12,481 nt of DNA. Source: an uncultured Alistipes sp. (GTDB lineage: Bacteria; Bacteroidota; Bacteroidia; Bacteroidales; Rikenellaceae). Location of the stretch: the NCBI GenBank assembly GCA_900769445.1, contig CAAGGR010000086.1:1-12481 (forward strand), read 5' to 3'. Under the pieces are notes generated by a model, which was not told where the DNA came from, did not search any database, and saw nothing but the letters and a program-made list of their open reading frames with translations. Of the stretch, positions 6,231 to 12,481 are shown piece after piece. The position numbers and the translations under genes are program-made. How positions within the stretch are numbered: position 1 is the first letter of the stretch; each line of letters begins with the position of its first letter.

Positions 6231-6424
6231 AGAAGCTGTTTGAATTTTATTTCGAGAGAATTTGAGAGCTATTATAGAGTAGATTTTCAGTTGTAAAATG
6301 CAGGTAATAGCGGGCTATTTTCAAATTTTACAAATGGAAAGATACCTATAAGAGTCTCAAAGACTCCGAAATATTTTCTCGCAGCAATTGTTTAACTGTT
6401 TTAATAAAATTCAAAACAGCTTCT
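6231..6424. mobile_element. MITE-like 194-bp inverted-repeat element
   Basis: The left end (6231-6251) and right end (6403-6424) are inverted repeats starting AGAAGCTGTTT and differ by a single base insertion. Complementarity continues imperfectly inward: CGAGA (6253-6257) with TCTCG (6377-6381), and TTATAG (6272-6277) with CTATAA (6346-6351). The centre has a further 9-bp inverted repeat (6291-6299 with 6325-6333) enclosing AATAG-CGGG-CTATT (6306-6319). A small hairpin GAGTC-TCAAA-GACTC lies at 6352-6366. There is no coding sequence and no clear target-site duplication. It sits between two glycogen genes that relatives usually keep close together. Its right end supplies the last base of the upstream gene's stop codon. 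It is probably a non-autonomous transposon relic; a structured intergenic repeat is the alternative. Confidence 0.65.
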
Positions 6425-7743
6425 TATTTATTACACTTATCAATTGCCTGCTGATAGACATCCTTGATCTTTATCGCGGCGTTGAACCACTTGAGGTTGT
6501 TGACCTCCTCCATACCCTTCTCCGAGAACATCTTTGCAAGAGCAGGGTAGCTGATAAGACCATAGATAGCATCAGCCATTGCATCCACATCCCAGTAGTT
6601 GACCTTTACTGCGTAGTCCAAAACCTCGGCTACACCGCTCTGGTGCGAGATGATTGTAGGAACATTCGAGCGCATAGCCTCCAATGGCGAGATACCGAAT
6701 GGCTCCGATACTGAAGGCATAACGTATACATCCGATAGTTGGAACATCTTCTGCACGTCGTCGCCCTTAAGGAAGCCAGTGAAGTGGAAACGGTCTGCAA
6801 TGCCAAGCTGTGCGGCACGACGAATACAGTGGTTCATCATATCGCCCGAGCCTGCCATCACGAAACGTACGTTAGGTACGCGCTTAAGCACCTTTGCTGC
6901 CGCCTCGATAAAGTAGTCTGGACCCTTCTGGAAGGTGATACGACCGAGGAAGGTAACAATCTTGTCGGATACACCGCGCACAGGAACAGGATTGTCGTTC
7001 TCGGCAAACTGCACAGCGTTGTGTACTGCAACGACCTTCTCTGGCTCGATGTTGTACTTGTTGATGACGATGTTGCGTGTGAGGTTAGATACTGCGATGA
7101 CCATATCTGCAGCCTCCATACCTGCGCGCTCAATCTCGTAGACACGTGTGTCGATGTTGTCGCTTGACGAGCGGTCGAACGATGTGGCGTGCATATGCAC
7201 CACAAGAGGCTTGCCCGAAACATTCTTCGCAGCAATACCTGCAAAATATGTTAACCAGTCGTGGGCGTGGATAACATCGAACTGCCCCTCAAGCTGTCGT
7301 GCTACCTCGGCAGCAACAACTGCATAGCGGGCAACCTCCTCCATGATGTTTGCACCATATTTGCCAGAGAAGGTGTAGCGCTGAGTCCAGCTATCGCCCT
7401 TGTGCTCCCAGAATTTCTGTCCTGTGCGCTCGTAGCCCTCGCGATATGTTGCCCACTCCTCAGGAGAGATGTATGGCACCATATTCGAGTCGATATGGAT
7501 GAATGATATCTTTTGCCAAATATCCTCTGCGCCCTCGACACTTGAGTCGCTGTAGCGCGCTTCGATGTCGCTGGCGTTGACAACCTTAACAAAACTCTGA
7601 TCCTCGTCGCCAGATGCCTTTGGCATCACGAAGATAACCTCTACATCGTTGCGAGCAAGACCTTGAGTCATACCGTAGCAAGCGGTACCTAAACCACCTG
7701 CGATATGGGGAGGAAACTCCCAACCGAACATTAAGACTCTCAT
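6424..7743 (-). CDS. Glycogen synthase-like glycosyltransferase (GT4/GT5 fold)
   Basis: This retaining GT-B glycosyltransferase probably extends alpha-1,4-glucan chains from a nucleotide-glucose in the cytoplasm. The N-terminal domain opens MRVLMFGWEFPPHIAGGLG, with the GGLG loop (16-19) of glycogen/starch synthases, and has the VIHAHDW motif (157-163). The C-terminal domain has the nucleotide-binding entry FLGRITFQKGPDYFIEA (265-281), the VMAGSGD segment (295-301), and the E-x7-E motif EPFGISPLE (Glu347, Glu355). The 439-residue length fits the Bacteroidales type, shorter than E. coli GlgA. It starts 19 nt after the debranching-enzyme stop, so the two are one operon. The last base of its stop codon is the first base of the MITE-like element's terminal repeat. 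The sugar donor (ADP- or UDP-glucose) cannot be told from the sequence. Confidence 0.9.
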   Translation of the reverse strand: MRVLMFGWEFPPHIAGGLGTACYGMTQGLARNDVEVIFVMPKASGDEDQSFVKVVNASDIEARYSDSSVEGAEDIWQKISFIHIDSNMVPYISPEEWATYREGYERTGQKFWEHKGDSWTQRYTFSGKYGANIMEEVARYAVVAAEVARQLEGQFDVIHAHDWLTYFAGIAAKNVSGKPLVVHMHATSFDRSSSDNIDTRVYEIERAGMEAADMVIAVSNLTRNIVINKYNIEPEKVVAVHNAVQFAENDNPVPVRGVSDKIVTFLGRITFQKGPDYFIEAAAKVLKRVPNVRFVMAGSGDMMNHCIRRAAQLGIADRFHFTGFLKGDDVQKMFQLSDVYVMPSVSEPFGISPLEAMRSNVPTIISHQSGVAEVLDYAVKVNYWDVDAMADAIYGLISYPALAKMFSEKGMEEVNNLKWFNAAIKIKDVYQQAIDKCNK

Positions 7744-7762
7744 ACTCTATATATTTTTCGTT

Positions 7763-9781
7763 TTATTTCTTTACACTTGCTCGTTTGCATACGCGCTTTG
7801 GCTTCTCCTCTGTAGCTGCTGCCTTCTTAGGCGCGCATGTGCGCTTAGCTCTCTTTGGCGAGTACTTCTCAATAAGCGAGTTGATATAGAGAAGACCACC
7901 TACCGACGTAGCATGAGATACCGAGCCACGTGGGTTGTATGGAGGGTCGCCCTCGAAGCGCTCCGAGATAGAGCCAACACACTTTGTTTGAAGCTCCTCG
8001 TCAAAGGCCTCCAATATGCGCTTAGCATCAGCCACATAACGCTCGCCACCGAAATCGAAACAAGCCTTAACGTAGAACATCAATGGCCATACCCACGCTG
8101 AGCCGTTGCGTGATGCAAGGTCCTGCGAGCGCTGATCCTCGTTGTAGTTCGACTTATAGAGAAGGTTGCGTGGTGATAGTGTACGCAGACCGCGTGGAGT
8201 TAGAAGATGCTCGTTGATGGTCTGCAATACGCGTACACACTGCTCGTCGTTGAGCAATTTGTAGTTAAGACCTACAGCAACTGCCATATTAGAGCGGATA
8301 AACTTGTTTACCTCGTCGTAGTTTACATAGTCGGCAACGTAACCCTCCTCCTCTAACCAGAACTTCTCTACGAAGGAGGCCTTAATGCGCTCAGGAAGCT
8401 CTTTCCACTCCTTAACGAACTCCTTATCACCCTGCTTCTTAGCCACTGCCAAGGTGTACTCCACAGCGTTATACCATAAAGCCTGCACCTCTACAGCGTA
8501 GCCTCGACGAGGTGTTAGAGGCATACCATCTACGATAGTGCCCATCCAGGTTAGTGGACGCTCGGCCGATGCCCATATAAGTCCGTTATTGTGCATACAC
8601 ACCTCCTCGTTAAAACCTCTACGATATGCCTCGAGGATACTCTTCATAGCCTCGCCATACCTTTCCCATAGCTCCTTCTGGGTGATGTGTCCTTCGAGCT
8701 GTTGTAGCGTGTAGAAGAACCAAAGCGGTGCATCTACAGTCTCAAGCGCAGAGCCTGTGCCTGAGAAGTTGCCGTCGCGCATGCCCCTTACTAAGGTATC
8801 CAATACCTCGATGCAGTCCTCTTTGTGGTTTTGTGAGAGGGTGAGACCTGGTAGCGAGATAAAGGTATCGCGCACAAAAGGCCCAAACCAAGGATAGCCC
8901 GCAATTACCTCGGTGCGGTTGTTTGGGCGACGCACAACAAACTGGCGTGCTGAGTGCTGAAGACAGCTTAGTAGGTCAATCTTATGTGTGCGACGTGCCA
9001 ATGATGTCTCGTATACTGTTGTGATAGTCTCAGGCGATGCCATAAGGTCTGTGGCAGCCGAGAAGATTACGCTCTCGCCCTTCTTAATCTTAAACTCGAA
9101 ATATCCTGGCGTGAGCAAATCCTCGTATCCGTCGTATCCGCGTGCAAGCTCCTTGGTGTACTCGAAGTTGTAGTACCAGTCTGGTGCTGCGATAAACTCC
9201 GACTCCTCCTTATTTAGCTGCATATGTAACCAAGGGTAGCCCTGATACAATCGACACTTAACACCATATGGAATGGGGTATGCTCTGCCATCAGCCTCCA
9301 TGTTTGCCTTCGATAGCGAGTGCTTATCGCGGAAGGCGAGAAGAGGGCGTAAGCGTAGTGTAGTCTCTGAGTGCGCATCAACCAAGGTGTAGCGAATCAT
9401 AAGCTGTGTGCGCTTGTGAATCCAAAGCAACTCCTTGCGTAGAATCACGCCACCTACGCGGTATGTAAGCGTTGGTGTTGGTGTGTACTCAAAGTCTGTG
9501 ATATACTTATGTCCACGAGGCTCATATGTACCCTCGTAGCGGTGCAATGCAAGGTTGAAAGATTGGTCATGCTGTACGATGGTCTCGTCGAGCGATGATA
9601 GAAGCACATAGGTTCTATCGCTCTGGTCGATGGGTGCCACCATAAGACCGTGATATTTGCGTGTGTTGCAGCCAATAATCGTAGAACTCATATAGCCGCC
9701 AAGTCGATCAGTTGCAAGCACCTCTCTATTGAGAGAGTACTCCAAGTTGCCCAACTCACGCTTGTCAAATTTAAGTCCCAT
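7763..9781 (-). CDS. Glycogen debranching enzyme (amylo-alpha-1,6-glucosidase, GH133)
   Basis: The 672-residue cytoplasmic enzyme of the GDE_N/GDE_C architecture would release alpha-1,6-linked glucose at glycogen branch points. The N-terminal beta-rich domain (about 15-245) includes ATDRLGGYMSSTIIGCNTRKYHGL. The C-terminal alpha/alpha-barrel (about 270-640) has AGYPWFGPFVRDTFISLPGL (294-313), TPRRGYAVEVQALWYNAV (423-440), RNGSAWVWPL (558-567) and ISERFEGDPPYNPRG (605-619). Glu607 in ISERFEG corresponds to the catalytic base. The usual TWMD motif reads TWMG here (411-414), so the expected catalytic acid is Gly414. The protein ends in a basic, low-complexity tail (641-672, about a dozen Lys/Arg and two Cys) that looks non-enzymatic. 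It is the first gene of the glycogen cluster, with the glycosyltransferase 19 nt downstream. Activity is uncertain because of Gly414. Confidence 0.92.
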   Translation of the reverse strand: MGLKFDKRELGNLEYSLNREVLATDRLGGYMSSTIIGCNTRKYHGLMVAPIDQSDRTYVLLSSLDETIVQHDQSFNLALHRYEGTYEPRGHKYITDFEYTPTPTLTYRVGGVILRKELLWIHKRTQLMIRYTLVDAHSETTLRLRPLLAFRDKHSLSKANMEADGRAYPIPYGVKCRLYQGYPWLHMQLNKEESEFIAAPDWYYNFEYTKELARGYDGYEDLLTPGYFEFKIKKGESVIFSAATDLMASPETITTVYETSLARRTHKIDLLSCLQHSARQFVVRRPNNRTEVIAGYPWFGPFVRDTFISLPGLTLSQNHKEDCIEVLDTLVRGMRDGNFSGTGSALETVDAPLWFFYTLQQLEGHITQKELWERYGEAMKSILEAYRRGFNEEVCMHNNGLIWASAERPLTWMGTIVDGMPLTPRRGYAVEVQALWYNAVEYTLAVAKKQGDKEFVKEWKELPERIKASFVEKFWLEEEGYVADYVNYDEVNKFIRSNMAVAVGLNYKLLNDEQCVRVLQTINEHLLTPRGLRTLSPRNLLYKSNYNEDQRSQDLASRNGSAWVWPLMFYVKACFDFGGERYVADAKRILEAFDEELQTKCVGSISERFEGDPPYNPRGSVSHATSVGGLLYINSLIEKYSPKRAKRTCAPKKAAATEEKPKRVCKRASVKK

Positions 9782-9981
9782 AATTTCTTAATATTTAAGT
9801 TTTCGTGATTGCGATATACACTGTGCTATACTGCAACGATCTGATTTCCAAAGAGTTTAATCGGATAGCCACAATACGCCCTAAATTAGCATAATTTTAC
9901 ACAAGTAAAAGTAAAGCTTTTTTTAGAAAAAAACAAATATTTACACCACGAATTTGGGCTTTTGTTCAATGTATGACCTAT
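9782..9981 (-). promoter_or_regulatory. Leader/promoter region of the glycogen cluster with an imperfect palindrome
   Basis: This 200-bp gap separates the hemW stop from the debranching-enzyme start, both on the minus strand. TTGCGATATA (9809-9818) and TATACTGCAA (9827-9836) form a 28-bp imperfect palindrome with 8 of 10 matching arm positions, 28-55 bp before the ATG. It could be an operator for a carbon-responsive regulator or a leader hairpin. No exact TAnnTTTG element is present; the nearest match is AATATTTG (minus strand, 9941-9934), one base off. A run of T then A (9919-9933) is the only terminator-like feature for hemW, and it is weak. Confidence 0.35.
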
Positions 9982-11094
9982 TTAGAGAAATAGCGACTCG
10001 ATGACAGCGTCAGAGACCATAAACTCCGAAGTGGGGATAAAGAGCCTGTTGTTGGCAATGGTAAGCACTCCTCGCTCCTGCCACGCTTTCGCCTGCTTTA
10101 GGATGCGTTCGCACTCATTTTTGCCATATGTTGTCTCTATATGGCTAAGTTCTATGCCCTCCATTGTGCGTAGCGCGGTCATGATATACTCGTTAAGGTG
10201 GTCGCTTGTGGTTAGCTCTTCGCTCTCGAAGCGGATGTTGCCCTCGCTATACTCCTTGGCGGTAGATATACACCAGCGACGGTCGTCGCCACTAAAGGAG
10301 TGCGCGCCAGCGCCAATGCCGAGATACTCCACACCGCGCCAGTAGGCGGAGTTGTGCTTGGCTCTGCGACCAGGCTTGGCGTAGTTCGAGACCTCGTAAT
10401 GCTCATATCCCGCCTCGCAGAGCATACTCTCCACAAGATGGTAGTCGCTCTCGGATTGCTCCTCGCTAACGGGTTGATACTCACCCTTGCGCACCATAAC
10501 ACCGAGGCGTGTGCGCTCCTCCACGGTAAGATGGTATGCCGATATATGCTCTGCTCCAACTTTTATAGCCTCACTTATGGTCTCGCGCAACCACTCATCC
10601 CCAAAGCCCGCTACGCCAAAGATGATGTCGATAGATATGTTGTCGTATCCCGCCTTGCGTAGTCGCTCGATGCATTCGCGCGCCTCCGAGGCACTATGTC
10701 TGCGATTCATAAATTGTAGCACCCTGTCGTCAAAGGACTGAATACCAAGACTTATGCGATTGATGCTTGTTTGGCTAAGTTGTGCGATATACTCAGCGCT
10801 GAGGTCGTCGGGGTTAGCCTCAAGAGTAATCTCCTCAACCATCGAACAATCAAACAACCTTCGAGCATGAGCGATAAGGCTCTCTATCTGTTCGGGGTGT
10901 AATAGCGATGGTGTTCCGCCACCGAAATATATCGAAGATATGCTCCTGTTTTGAAGGTAGGATGCACGTTCGTCGAGTTCGCGGTGCATAACCTCCACAA
11001 CGCGTGGGATAAGTTCTATGGCACCAACTTTGTAGAAGTCGCAATAGGTGCATATGCGCTTACAAAAGGGTATGTGAAAGTAGAGTGTTGCCAT
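9982..11094 (-). CDS. hemW: Radical SAM family heme chaperone HemW
   Basis: HemW is a radical-SAM-fold protein that binds heme and delivers it to membrane cytochromes; it was long annotated as oxygen-independent coproporphyrinogen III oxidase. The Fe-S motif CKRICTYCDF (Cys11, Cys15, Cys18) has the CX3CX2C spacing. SAM-binding elements are FGGGTPSLL (57-65) and LEANPDDL (91-98). NRISLGIQSFDD (112-123), SIDIIFG (154-160) and AYHLTVEERT (186-195) follow. The HemW-type HNSAYW (247-252) and LGIGAGAHSF (258-267) are present, with a winged-helix-like C-terminal domain (about 295-370). The CX3CX2C motif is not followed by the CxC cysteine of true HemN, and at 370 residues the protein is shorter than HemN, favouring HemW. 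It is divergent from sdaA, with its own -7 element at 11116-11123. No strong terminator separates it from the glycogen cluster, so read-through is possible. Confidence 0.93.
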   Translation of the reverse strand: MATLYFHIPFCKRICTYCDFYKVGAIELIPRVVEVMHRELDERASYLQNRSISSIYFGGGTPSLLHPEQIESLIAHARRLFDCSMVEEITLEANPDDLSAEYIAQLSQTSINRISLGIQSFDDRVLQFMNRRHSASEARECIERLRKAGYDNISIDIIFGVAGFGDEWLRETISEAIKVGAEHISAYHLTVEERTRLGVMVRKGEYQPVSEEQSESDYHLVESMLCEAGYEHYEVSNYAKPGRRAKHNSAYWRGVEYLGIGAGAHSFSGDDRRWCISTAKEYSEGNIRFESEELTTSDHLNEYIMTALRTMEGIELSHIETTYGKNECERILKQAKAWQERGVLTIANNRLFIPTSEFMVSDAVIESLFL

Positions 11095-11115
11095 AGTATC
11101 ATCGGTTGCTTAGTG

Positions 11116-11123
11116 CAAAGTTA
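11116..11123 (-). promoter_or_regulatory. Putative hemW promoter, -7 element
   Basis: The minus strand reads TAACTTTG at 11123-11116, fitting TAnnTTTG, 21 nt before the hemW start. No good TTTG is seen at the expected -33 spacing. It lies 46 bp from the sdaA -7 element, so the two divergent promoters would have overlapping upstream regions. Confidence 0.5.
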
Positions 11124-11169
11124 CAACAAAAAAGTTGATATTCGTGATATTATCTTCTGCGAAATTGTA

Positions 11170-11177
11170 TACCTTTG
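11170..11177 (+). promoter_or_regulatory. Putative sdaA promoter, -7 element
   Basis: TACCTTTG at 11170-11177 is an exact Bacteroidota -7 element, 30 nt before the sdaA ATG. This implies a leader of roughly 23 nt. A -33 TTTG is not obvious. Confidence 0.6.
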
Positions 11178-11207
11178 TACTATAAAACTGAGTAATAAAG
11201 TGCCAAT

Positions 11208-12404
11208 ATGAAGAGCATTAGAGAGTTATATCGCATAGGTACAGGGCCTTCAAGTAGTCATACTATGGGTCCACGTCGTGCTGCCGAGATATTTCAGCAT
11301 CGTAATCCAGAGTGTAAATATTTTCGGGTAACGCTATATGGTAGCCTCGCAGCCACGGGTAAGGGACACCTTACCGATGTTGCTATCTGCGATGTCTTGT
11401 CGCCATATGGCAAGGTGGAACTTATCTGGGAGTCGTCAATATTTAAGCCATTCCATCCTAACGGCATGCGTTTCGAGGCGCTTGTTGATGGCAGAGTTGT
11501 AGACGACTGGACGGTGTATAGCGTTGGAGGTGGCGCTCTTGCTGAGGAGAACTCTGCGCCTATCGAGAACGAGGATGTCTACCCACATAAGCGCCTAACC
11601 GATATTCTACACTGGTGTACCGAGAATGGCCGTACACTGTGGGAGTATGTGGAGCTGCATGAGGGTAAGGATATTTGGGGCTTTCTATCCGAGATATGGC
11701 ATGTTATGCGCGATGCTGTTGAGCGCGGTATTGAGACCGATGGTGTGATACCTGGGCCACTCAACCTTCCTCGTCGCGCCATGCGCTACAACGTGCGAGC
11801 TTCGGGATATAAGCAGAGCCTACAATCGCGTGGTCTTATCTTCTCTTACGCCTTGGCTGTAAGCGAGGAGAATGCCTCTGGTGGCCGTATTGTTACTGCT
11901 CCAACATGTGGCTCTTCGGGAGTCCTCCCAGCGGTCTTGTATCACCTATGGAAGACCCGCGAATTTAGCGAGATGCGCATCTGTCGCGCCCTTGCCACTG
12001 CAGGACTTATAGGTAATATCGTGAAGCATAATGCCTCTATCTCTGGTGCCGAAGTAGGCTGTCAGGGCGAGGTAGGTGTGGCATGTGCTATGGCCGCAGC
12101 CGCAGCAAACCAACTATTTGGTGGTACTCCAGCGCAAATTGAGTATGCTGCTGAGATGGGTCTTGAACACCATCTTGGTATGACCTGCGACCCTGTATGT
12201 GGCCTTGTCCAAATCCCCTGTATCGAGCGCAATGCCTACGCTGCTGCGCGCGCCCTTGATGCCAATCTCTACTCCATGTATACCGATGGTCATCACCGCG
12301 TCTCTTTTGACCGCGTAGTCGAAGTTATGAAGCAGACAGGCCACGACCTCCCTTCAATCTACAAGGAGACTGGAGAGGGTGGATTGGCCAAAGACTTCTT
12401 TTAA
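11208..12404 (+). CDS. sdaA: L-serine ammonia-lyase, iron-sulfur dependent, single chain
   Basis: This cytoplasmic enzyme converts L-serine to pyruvate and ammonia using a [4Fe-4S] cluster as Lewis acid. Both domains are on one chain. The beta domain (about 3-150) has GTGPSSSHTMGPRRAAE (11-27) and ATGKGHLTD (49-57). The alpha domain (about 170-395) has TAPTCGSSGVLPAVL (230-244), KHNASISGAEVGCQGEVG (273-290) and CDPVCGLVQIPCIERN (327-342). Cys285, Cys327 and Cys338 match the family's cluster ligands. The C-terminal METGEGGLA-type end is present as KETGEGGLAKDFF. The 398-residue length is normal for the Bacteroidota form. The start at 11208 follows an A/T-rich leader. It stands alone and is transcribed away from hemW. 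No U-rich terminator follows directly; the nearest hairpin is the repeat at 12456, cut by the window end. Confidence 0.95.
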   Translation: MKSIRELYRIGTGPSSSHTMGPRRAAEIFQHRNPECKYFRVTLYGSLAATGKGHLTDVAICDVLSPYGKVELIWESSIFKPFHPNGMRFEALVDGRVVDDWTVYSVGGGALAEENSAPIENEDVYPHKRLTDILHWCTENGRTLWEYVELHEGKDIWGFLSEIWHVMRDAVERGIETDGVIPGPLNLPRRAMRYNVRASGYKQSLQSRGLIFSYALAVSEENASGGRIVTAPTCGSSGVLPAVLYHLWKTREFSEMRICRALATAGLIGNIVKHNASISGAEVGCQGEVGVACAMAAAAANQLFGGTPAQIEYAAEMGLEHHLGMTCDPVCGLVQIPCIERNAYAAARALDANLYSMYTDGHHRVSFDRVVEVMKQTGHDLPSIYKETGEGGLAKDFF

Positions 12405-12455
12405 TTTCTTGTGATAAGGGGCACATCTGCTGCCGCTAACAAAAATAAATGCGAA

Positions 12456-12481
12456 TGGGCAGTACGCCAAAGTACAGCCCA
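12456..12481. repeat. Hairpin with GCCAAA loop, copy 2 of the structured repeat (cut by window end)
   Basis: TGGGCAGTAC (12456-12465) pairs with GTACAGCCCA (12472-12481) with one A-A mismatch and the loop GCCAAA. It matches copy 1 (22-68) in the frame TGGG...TACGCCAA...GTA...CCCA, while the stem bases between differ in compensating ways. It begins 52 nt after the sdaA stop and may extend past the window, so a terminator role for sdaA is possible but its tail cannot be seen. Confidence 0.6.

Noticed and set aside
6739..7167. 142-residue open frame on the plus strand inside the glycosyltransferase gene
   Set aside because: It is antisense to a clear GT-B gene with all motifs in frame, and the product has no recognisable domain.
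9980..9997. Small hairpin CTATTT-AGAG-AAATAG overlapping the hemW stop codon
   Set aside because: It has only six A/T-rich pairs and no U tract afterwards, so it is too weak to call a terminator.
1..12481. CRISPR arrays, tRNA or rRNA genes, defence or phage systems
   Set aside because: I looked for regularly spaced direct repeats with unique spacers, tRNA-like cloverleaf motifs and hallmark proteins, and saw none. The 9-nt arrays at 136-233 are too short in period to be CRISPR.

Overview
The window reads as chromosomal DNA from a member of the Bacteroidales (gut-type Bacteroidota, perhaps near Alistipes/Rikenellaceae; the family is a guess). Three things point there. Start codons lack Shine-Dalgarno sequences and are preceded by A/T-rich leaders. 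Several genes have the Bacteroidota -7 promoter element TAnnTTTG, usually as TACCTTTG. A GH57 alpha-amylase, a GT4/GT5-like glycogen synthase and a GH133 debranching enzyme are clustered in the way typical of this group. LpxB marks a Gram-negative outer membrane.

Layout. 1-334 is gene-free and repeat-rich: a long hairpin at 22-68, then two opposed arrays of a degenerate 9-nt repeat at 136-233. 335-2081 (+) is a two-gene unit, a ROK-family regulator followed after 1 nt by a GNAT acetyltransferase, ending in an intrinsic terminator. 2273-3154 (+) is fabD, with its own promoter and a long leader that can form alternative structures. A shared hairpin at 3172-3210 separates fabD from the convergent lpxB/FAH-fold pair (4929 to 3230, -), whose genes overlap by 1 nt. 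9781 to 5033 (-) is the glycogen cluster: debranching enzyme, glycogen synthase-like glycosyltransferase, GH57 amylase. A 194-bp inverted-repeat element lies between the last two genes, and a strong terminator follows. 11094 to 9982 (-) is hemW, divergent from sdaA (11208-12404, +). The window ends inside a second copy of the hairpin repeat seen at its start.

How the genes work together. The three glycogen genes form one storage-polysaccharide module: chain synthesis, debranching and alpha-glucan cleavage. fabD (malonyl loading of acyl carrier protein) and lpxB (lipid A disaccharide) serve the envelope but are separate transcription units. hemW (heme trafficking) and sdaA (serine deamination, an Fe-S enzyme) share only a divergent promoter region.

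Most of the window is ordinary core metabolism, and I see no defence, secretion or phage system. The items worth a second look are: (1) an FAH-fold protein that appears to have lost all its metal ligands yet is coupled to lpxB; (2) a debranching enzyme with TWMG where the family normally has TWMD; (3) the MITE-like element splitting the glycogen operon; (4) a structured repeat family with a constant loop and covarying stem at both window ends; (5) mirrored 9-nt repeat arrays upstream of the ROK gene; (6) a potentially bistable fabD leader.
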